This document shows, in pieces, positions 57,661 through 64,000 of a stretch of 64,000 nucleotides of DNA. Numbering within the stretch: position 1 is the first letter of the stretch; every line of letters begins with the position of its first letter. The position numbers and the translations under genes were made by a program. Source of the DNA: Usnea hakonensis (taxonomy: Eukaryota > Ascomycota > Lecanoromycetes > Lecanorales > Parmeliaceae). Where the stretch lies: the NCBI GenBank assembly GCA_013423325.1, contig BLJB01000204.1:25836-89835 (forward strand), written 5' to 3'. The notes under the pieces are model-generated. The model saw only the letters and a list, made by a program, of their open reading frames with translations, ran no database searches and had not been told where the DNA came from.

Positions 57661-59083
57661 GATTACGAGTCACTAGGCACACGAAAATCTGTTATTTGCC
57701 TGGTTGGAGACGGGGGAGGAAGGAGGTACTCACATCAATGAGTCGTGTGTTGGCGGGTCACGGCGCCACGGATGCTGGCGACAAATTATGATACTTGCTA
57801 TACTAAATGAGGAAGTTTTAGAAACCGTTGTGAGAAGATTCGGCACATTGAGTAGTGGTTACATCCACCTTGAACTCTGTTCATACTCTATCCCACGCCC
57901 GGATCAAAGGAAGGCTTCTCTATGGGACGGACAAAGTTGATCGTGACGCAGCTTCTTTCCGTACAAGTACGGAGGCAATCCAACTTCATCATATGATGAT
58001 TACCCTTGAAGCCACACATATCAGGCCTGATGGAAACCTGCAACGCGGGTAGTCCAGAAAGGAGAGCCCAACTGGCTATTACTTACGAGCGGAGAAAAGA
58101 GAGGTGGGATATTCGGCGAACCGTCACCCTCGAGCGCTGAGCAAGGTCCGGTGGCTGGCCTAGCCCTACCATCTGGTACTAACGTGAGGCTGCTCGATCT
58201 GAGATGATTCATGGATGCGTTGGAGCTTGGCAGATTTGGTAGTATTTATGGGATGGGATGGGATTGGAAGCCCCTCCGATTTTCCAATTCTGCTTTTCTC
58301 GCGAATGTCTGACCACATGTCCTTTCATCCTTACATGTTCAGCCTTGTTGCTCTTCGATCGACGCATCTCTGCCTTCGGCGCAGAAATCTAGTGGATGCG
58401 CATATGCGCCGTCATGGGGGATGTAAAGCGCAACGATACGAACCTCTGGGATGAACTGGTTTAGTAGACTGATTACGCGGAACATTCACGTTCTCACCCT
58501 CCGAACGCACGGCAGTGCCAGGGATGGCAAAACAGGTATATGCTGGGTATACCAAATCAGTATTTCTTGAGACTTCATTCGAGAGTGGATACTGCACACG
58601 TGTGTTTCCATTGCTCGCACTTCTCATCTGCATCAGCTTCAGCTGTTGTACTTATACAGAAATGACGCGTATGAGGAAGAGTTGGCCGGAATGCCAGCAT
58701 TACCAGACACGCACTTACCTAGCCTTCTCGACGCACCATTTTAGCTTCCGGAAATAGCTGACTATGAAGCCCCTACGCCTCGTCTTCCTATGCCTTCCTG
58801 GCCCTCTCAAGCGTCTCGTCGTCTTATACTTCCGTCTCCTTAGGAAATTCGTCCGCAACGACGGAACACTTCCGACCCCGGATTCTGCGCAGCCTCGTGT
58901 CGTCATCCCAGCACATCCTGTCAAGACATTGGAAATTCCAGTCAACCCTTTGGAAGTTCAAGTGCCTGGGATTTTCCGCATCACTAATGACGCACCCCGC
59001 AAAGCAGCCTCTCCTCCCGCCTTCCGGCAATACCGACTCGACACAGCCTGCACTAGATTCTTCTGCTTTGATCCTCAGAAGTT
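57661..59083. other. gene-free stretch
   Basis: About 1.4 kb without recognisable coding sequence; only short overlapping frames. Confidence 0.5.
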
Positions 59084-59785
59084 GTGCTAGAATTGCTAGT
59101 AGCTAAATCCTCGATGACTCGGCAGTTTCTTCCGACAAACGACATTCATGCTTCTCAAGGTTTTGGACAGCAGGGTTGCGGCAATCAGGCTTTTCCTTAT
59201 CGTCCTTCCAATCAGTCATATGCTTATTCCAATCAACAGCAGCAAGGCGGCCAGTACGGTCAGCGATCAAATCCAAATCCCCAGGGCCGTCAAGGTTTGC
59301 CAGCACCTCGTCGCCCCTACAAATCATGCCTCCACCAAACGGGTCCGCTTCGACGTCGTTGAATCGCCCTGAACCTCCCAGTTTCTTCCAAGGCACGGGA
59401 AGAAAAGGTAATTACCGAGGTCAAGGTCGTTAGCCATGGCAACAGCCAGGTTTCCGCCCGAAGGCGTCGGCTTAGTAGGCTTCTACGACTGACGGATCGC
59501 AGCAACAGCAGCAGGAGCAGTCGGATCCTGGTGAGGAAGCTTCTGCTTTCCGGGAAGACAATTTCTCCTACCATTCCGAGGCTCAGGAAGGACAGGAAGA
59601 CGACAGCCAGCATGACCAGTATGCTGGCCAAGACGAGCACGAAAGACGTCTACTTTGGTGGAAATGACAAGCAAACCCAGCATTTTGCCGGACCAGATCA
59701 TTTTGCAAGATTCGTCGTAATTGAGACATGTTGCCGGAATTGCGACGAGGCATTTCCTTCCAATTCTCGCTTACATAAAACCTAA
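59084..59785 (+). mobile_element. retroelement gag-like remnant (low confidence)
   Basis: Disconnected plus-strand frames read a Gln/Gly-rich, disordered segment (NQQQQGGQYGQRSNPNPQG), then an acidic Gln-rich segment (QSDPGEEASAFREDNF), then CCRNCDEAFPSNSRLHK, a C2H2-like finger. This order resembles the gag-derived part of fungal LTR retrotransposons. Stops and frame changes separate the pieces, so no product is possible. No LTR or polymerase is visible. Confidence 0.4.
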
Positions 59786-60080
59786 GGGAAGGATGTTAGT
59801 CGAGGGTGCAGAAGAGGTTGTCTTTGCGGTGATATACCGAGGACGTCGAAAGGGCCGGTAAGGAGGCGTAGGTGGTGTCGCGGCGGACGACGTCGACTTG
59901 CTCGCGGATTAGAAGACCGTGGTGGCGAATCTATAGTTTCATCAGTTAGTTTTTCTATGGAGAATATAATTGTCTACATACTAGCATCCTCTCTGTGATC
60001 TCTCCTGGCTACGTATATGGCACCGATCTTTGATTTCCTTGCTCGTCCAAGTCGGCCGGTGCAGGGGTATAGATGAATTC

Positions 60081-60395
60081 TTTCGTCACATCGGTAATCT
60101 GAGTGAGCCCTTGCGCGCATTCCACATCAGCGGGTACTACACCTTACCTCGTGTCAATCGCTTACCTAGAGTTCGTGCAGCTTCGACCTCGGTATCATGG
60201 AGATAACTTTGAATTGGTAGTGGTCGTGCGTTGAGCCTTTCGTCACATCGGTAATCTGAGTGAGCCCTTTGCGCGCATTCCACATCAGCGGGTACTACAC
60301 CTTACCACGTGTCAATCGCTTACCTAGAGTTCGTCCAGCTTCGACCTAAGTATCATAGAGATAACTTTGAATTGGTGGTGGTCGTGCGTTGAGCC
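60081..60395. repeat. tandem duplication of a 157/158-base unit
   Basis: Unit 1 (60081-60237) and unit 2 (60238-60395) both start TTTCGTCACATCGG and end GTGCGTTGAGCC. They differ by one inserted T and about seven substitutions, so the duplication is fairly recent. Confidence 0.92.
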
Positions 60396-60440
60396 TTCTT
60401 GGACCTGAGCCTGTTACGCTAGTGGCAAACTGAGGCCATA

Positions 60441-61063
60441 GGTACTCATTTGTCACGTCTTACGACGTTTGCCATGTCAAACAGCCAACAGACCCGAAGA
60501 GTGGGGTGCAGAGGTACTTCTCTAAACCTGAATAAGGTAGCGACACTAAATAAAGGTATTCAAAACCAAAGTACCAGTGGGCCGAGCTGAAGTCTTGTAT
60601 AGAGCTAGAATACATACTAGAGAAATCGAGCTCGAGTACTAAAGCATTGGATACTCATTTGTCACGTCTTACGACGTTTGCCATATCAAACAGCCAACAG
60701 ACCCGTAGGAAAGTATCTAGACCCGTAGGAATATAGGGTTACAGAGGTGCTTCTCTGAACCTAAATAAAGCAGCGACACTAAATGAAGTATTCGAGCCAG
60801 TGTACTTTATGGAGCAGGATTGCCACGTTAGATAGGAGTGCTGTGTCTGGAGATAAAAGATCTGGAAAGCGTTTCTGCGCTGACAACGAGGTCTGCTTAT
60901 GAATATCACGGCGGTCAAGAGATGCTTCTCTATTCCTATGTGGGAAGAAGGAAGAAATGTCGTGTAGAATAGATACTCTGTCCGTAGACAATGGCAATGT
61001 CAAACAGCCAACAGACCCGTAGGAAAGTGGGGTGCAGAGGTGCTTCTCTGAACCTGAATGAGG
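60441..61063. repeat. three dispersed copies of a 70-145-base repeat
   Basis: Copies at about 60441-60561, 60650-60794 and 60994-61063 share TCAAACAGCCAACAGACCCG and CTTCTCTRAACCTRAATRA. The second copy has an internal duplication of AGACCCGTAGGAA. The copies are separated by unrelated sequence. Confidence 0.85.
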
Positions 61064-61436
61064 CCGGCGAGCATAGAGGTACACGACATAATGATGAATT
61101 GGATGGAATGCGAGAGGGAGAGGATTGAGATGAAGATGAATTTTTTTCCATTAGAGTATGACGTAATTTAAATTCAATGGGATGACGTACTACCTTTGCA
61201 GATCAACTGAATTTTGGCAACCACGATCGCTCGCCCACCAAAATTTGGTGCGGGAACCACCAGATATAAGCCATATTGCCAACGAACTCGCCGTCACTGT
61301 AGAGATCACTGAGAACCATGTAGTAGAGGTGCGCAACCTCACTGGTAGCCCCCGCAGTAATTGTACGTAGAAGCCAGCCATGTACCGCTGCCATCGCCAT
61401 GCCTCTCGGCCGCCTTCCCCGTAGGTGTATGTGGTA

Positions 61437-62165
61437 TTGACTACTATTCCATTCAATGCTCCATACGGTACTGCAAGTAGTGCTCCATTCAACGCGCTAT
61501 TCAAAGCTGCAAATAGTGCTCTATTCAGTGCTCCATGTAGTGTTGCAAGTAGTGCTTCAAGTATTGGGGCTCCATTCAATGCTCCATATAGTGCTGTAGT
61601 GCTGCTGCAAGTAGTGGTGCTCCCCTCAATGCTTCATGTAGTGTTGTAAGTAATGCTCCATGCAATGCTCATAGTAGTAATGACTATAGTAGCGCTATGA
61701 GTATTGCTACAAGTATTCCTTCGAGCACTTTGGCGCGTTGAATGGAGCACTACTTGCAGTACTACATGGAGCATTGAATGGACCACTACCACTTGCAGCA
61801 ATACATTGAATGGAGCATGGAATGGAGTACGACTTGCAGCACTATATGGAGCATTGAATGGAGCACGACTATTGAATGGAGCACCACTACCTGCAGCATT
61901 CGAAGCATTGAATGGAGCACTACTTGCAGTACCACTTGCAACACTACATTGAGCATTGAATGGAACATGGAATGGAGAACTACTTGCAGTACCACTTGCA
62001 GCACTACATGGAGCATTGAATGGATTACTACCATTTGCAGCACTACATTGAATGGAGCATTGAATGGAGCACCACTTGCACCACTTGAGCACTACATGGA
62101 GCATTGAATGGAGCACTATATAGAGCATTAAACGGAGCACTACTTGCAACACTACTTGTAATAGT
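61437..62165. repeat. minisatellite arranged as a large inverted repeat
   Basis: The left arm (about 61437-61660) is made of units such as TGCAAGTAGTGCTCCATTCA and CCATTCAATGCTCCAT. The right arm (about 61733-62165) contains their reverse complements (TGAATGGAGCACTACTTGCA, ATGGAGCATTGAATGG). About 70 bases of unrelated sequence lie between the arms. Frames through it (LHSMLHVVL-type) are repeat translations, not genes. Confidence 0.88.
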
Positions 62166-62955
62166 GATATTGCTGGCCTCCTGCCTGCATTTGGCGGTGG
62201 TCCCGGCAAAAAAACGCGGGGCCGGCTACTAGTTTGCCGCTCCAGCCAGTGATTCTGCAAAAAGCAGTATACGGTGTGAAGAGAGAAACGAACGTCTGGA
62301 TGAGTTGAGGAAACAGTTTCATCGTGGTGACAGTGCGGAGCACATTTCCGGTGTAGTGGATAGATGTGTCCAGCCAATGCTCGTCCCGACAAAGCGGGAA
62401 CCCAACAAAGATCCGAGCAGACCCACTTGCCTAATATGCAGAGATTAGTAGTCTATCTTAGTGAAGATGAATGATTCACCTCTGCAGTCTGGGAACTCCC
62501 TGGCCATTGCGGAGAACAGATCTTCCCTCATCGCGGGGATGAAAGTGCCTAAGTTCGGGGTCAATTTTGTTTGCAGCCTACGATTGTGTAAGCCGCTTTC
62601 TAGGAGTACGTCTGTTGTTGAATATTTGCCAAGAAGATAAAATCTCGGAAGCACGATGTATGGGCGGTCTCACATCGACATGCGCCTAAATCGGACTCAT
62701 GACGTGAACAGGCAGAGATCGTATCTCGTCAATATATTTGTTAGATATGACTACAAAGTCTGCATCATTTCTCACAAAACAAAAGCTTGATTTGCTGAAC
62801 TATTCATTCTCATTAGCTTGCTTAGTCTGTCGATGAGGGTTCTCCGTGAGCGGCGCACATTTCAATAACCCTCACTGAGGATAGGCCAAGCTTCCGTAAA
62901 GAAGCGCAATCTCTACCAAACTCCCGGCAGCGTAACAAGGCGTAGCGCAACTATC
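62166..62955. other. no gene recognised
   Basis: About 800 bases between two repeat blocks; short frames only. Confidence 0.5.
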
Positions 62956-62956
62956 A

Positions 62957-63045
62957 CCCCGCTGTCGCACCTTCCGCTGTTGTCGCACCCCCCGCTGTCG
63001 TACCCCCCGCTGTCGCACCCCCCGCTATCGCACCCCCCTAAGATC
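62957..63045. repeat. CCCCGCTGTCGCACC tandem repeat
   Basis: About five copies of a 14-17-base C-rich unit (CCCCCGCTGTCGCAC with T/A variants). Confidence 0.88.
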
Positions 63046-63305
63046 TCGAGAGGTTTGCCATGCAAACCTGGGCGGGTAATTTTTTGATTAGTGGGATCAA
63101 TGTTGTTCCGGCCGGCGCTAACGGGAGGGTTTACAGTGTAAACCATGAAAATTCACACATATGCTGCGAGGAATCTGAAGTGGCAGGATTGTAGCGCGGA
63201 GCGAGCGCATTCCAACGCCGTGCTCGTGGAGGAAATCGGGGTAGAAGCGGTAATGCGGTGGGCGAAAGAATGTCGCGCCGCCGGGGATATAGCCGAGGGC
63301 ATAAC

Positions 63306-63690
63306 TATTTGCATGACCATTTGCATGCTTCTCACATGGCCATTTGCATGACTATTTGCATGACTCTCGCATGGCCATTTGCATGCTTCTCACATGGCCA
63401 TTTGCATGACTATTTGCATGACTCTCGCATGGCCATTTGCATGCTTCTCATATGGCCATTTGCATGGCCATTTGCATGACCATTTGCATGCTTCTCACAT
63501 GGCGATTTGCATGCTTCTCACATGGCCATTTGCATGGCCATTTGCATAACCATTTGCATGCTTCTCACATGGCCATTTGTATAACCATTTGCATGCTTCT
63601 CACATAGCTATTTGCATGACCATTTGCATGGCGATTTGCATAACTATTTATATAACTATTTACATAACTATTTACATACTTCTCACATAG
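63306..63690. repeat. ATTTGCATG minisatellite array
   Basis: More than 25 copies of CATTTGCATG-type units alternate with ACCATTTGCATGCTTCTCAC and GACTCTCGCATGG spacers in a higher-order pattern. Toward the right the units change to TATTTATATAAC and TATTTACATAAC, that is, C becomes T and G becomes A. Confidence 0.93.
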
Positions 63691-64000
63691 CGATTTATAT
63701 AACTATTTAAATTTATATAATTCTTATATAGCGATTATTAAGTAGTAATTAAATAATAGTAGTAATTAATAATATAATAATAATAATTAATATTAAATTT
63801 AGAGTTAAGAGTAAATAATAGTTAGAGTTATTTAAAAGTAGTTAAATATTAAATTTAGAATAAAGTATTTANNGAATAAAGTATTTATAGTAGTTATTAA
63901 TAATAAATAATAGTTAAATATAAATAGTAATTAAGTATTATTATTAATTAAATATTAAATTTAGAGTTAAATATTTATAATAGTTATTAGCATTAAATAG
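63691..64000. other. AT-rich RIP-like tract with a two-base gap
   Basis: Almost pure A/T with occasional G (TAAATTTAGAGTTAA-type words recur). Two undetermined bases (N) stand at 63872-63873. No gene. Confidence 0.8.

Noticed and set aside
61190..62392. Frames of 100-250 codons through the minisatellite
   Set aside because: They are translations of the repeat unit in several frames and both strands.
63145..63479. Frames with repeated MAICMTICM-type sequence
   Set aside because: Translation of the ATTTGCATG array.
1..64000. tRNA, rRNA, CRISPR array or bacterial-type operon
   Set aside because: No cloverleaf with a proper T-loop was found at the few GTTCGA sites, there is no rRNA sequence, and the direct repeats lack unique spacers of constant length. 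The organism is eukaryotic.

Overview
The window is nuclear DNA of a filamentous ascomycete (Pezizomycotina). The evidence is short GT-AG introns of about 45-150 bp with CTRAY-type branch sites, families typical of these fungi (QDE-2-like Argonaute, HET and HeLo incompatibility proteins, GH12 glucanase, CarO-type rhodopsin, Ser-rich wall protein), and AT-rich, TpA-rich blocks with the appearance of repeat-induced point mutation (RIP). I cannot fix the class; Dothideomycetes or Leotiomycetes would fit.

Layout. 1-1.7 kb: gene-free. 1.7-5.2 kb: a six-exon Argonaute with a complete DEDD slicer tetrad and one GC-AG intron. 5.2-7 kb: C/T- and G-rich spacer. 7-8.3 kb: a single-exon BAHD-type acyltransferase. 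9.8-15 kb: a 1713-residue secreted Ser/Thr-rich wall protein. 16.5-17.4 kb: a frameshifted metallophosphatase. 17.85-21.67 kb: a RIP-mutated Tc1/mariner-like element with near-perfect terminal inverted repeats and a TA target duplication. 21.9-22.6 kb: an intact 257-residue protein. 24-27 kb: a broken PEP mutase/isocitrate lyase-family fragment and an intact AAAP amino-acid permease. 29-35.3 kb: a divergent pair, HeLo-pseudokinase and kinase-ankyrin protein, both interrupted by nonsense codons. 36.2-44 kb: mostly predicted secreted proteins (GH12 glucanase, DUF4430-like protein, two unknowns, a duplicated-domain protein), two of them with a single in-frame stop. 44.6-48.6 kb: a chromodomain-like protein and a HET-domain protein. 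49.7-56.4 kb: a DUF4396 membrane protein, a decayed TDT-family anion transporter and an intact proton-pump-type rhodopsin. 56.4-64 kb: gene-poor and repeat-rich, with a retroelement remnant, tandem duplications, a minisatellite arranged as a large inverted repeat, an ATTTGCATG array and a terminal AT-rich RIP tract.

Main pattern: at least seven in-frame stops interrupt five otherwise well preserved genes between 29 and 54.5 kb. Each is explained by one C-to-T (or G-to-A) transition, and six of the seven lie at CpA/TpG, the preferred RIP target. The window therefore looks like a RIP-exposed accessory region where self/non-self and secreted-protein genes are being inactivated beside intact housekeeping-like genes.

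Exon coordinates were worked out by hand from splice signals and reading-frame continuity. For the seven multi-exon genes called intact, the exons add up to a multiple of three.
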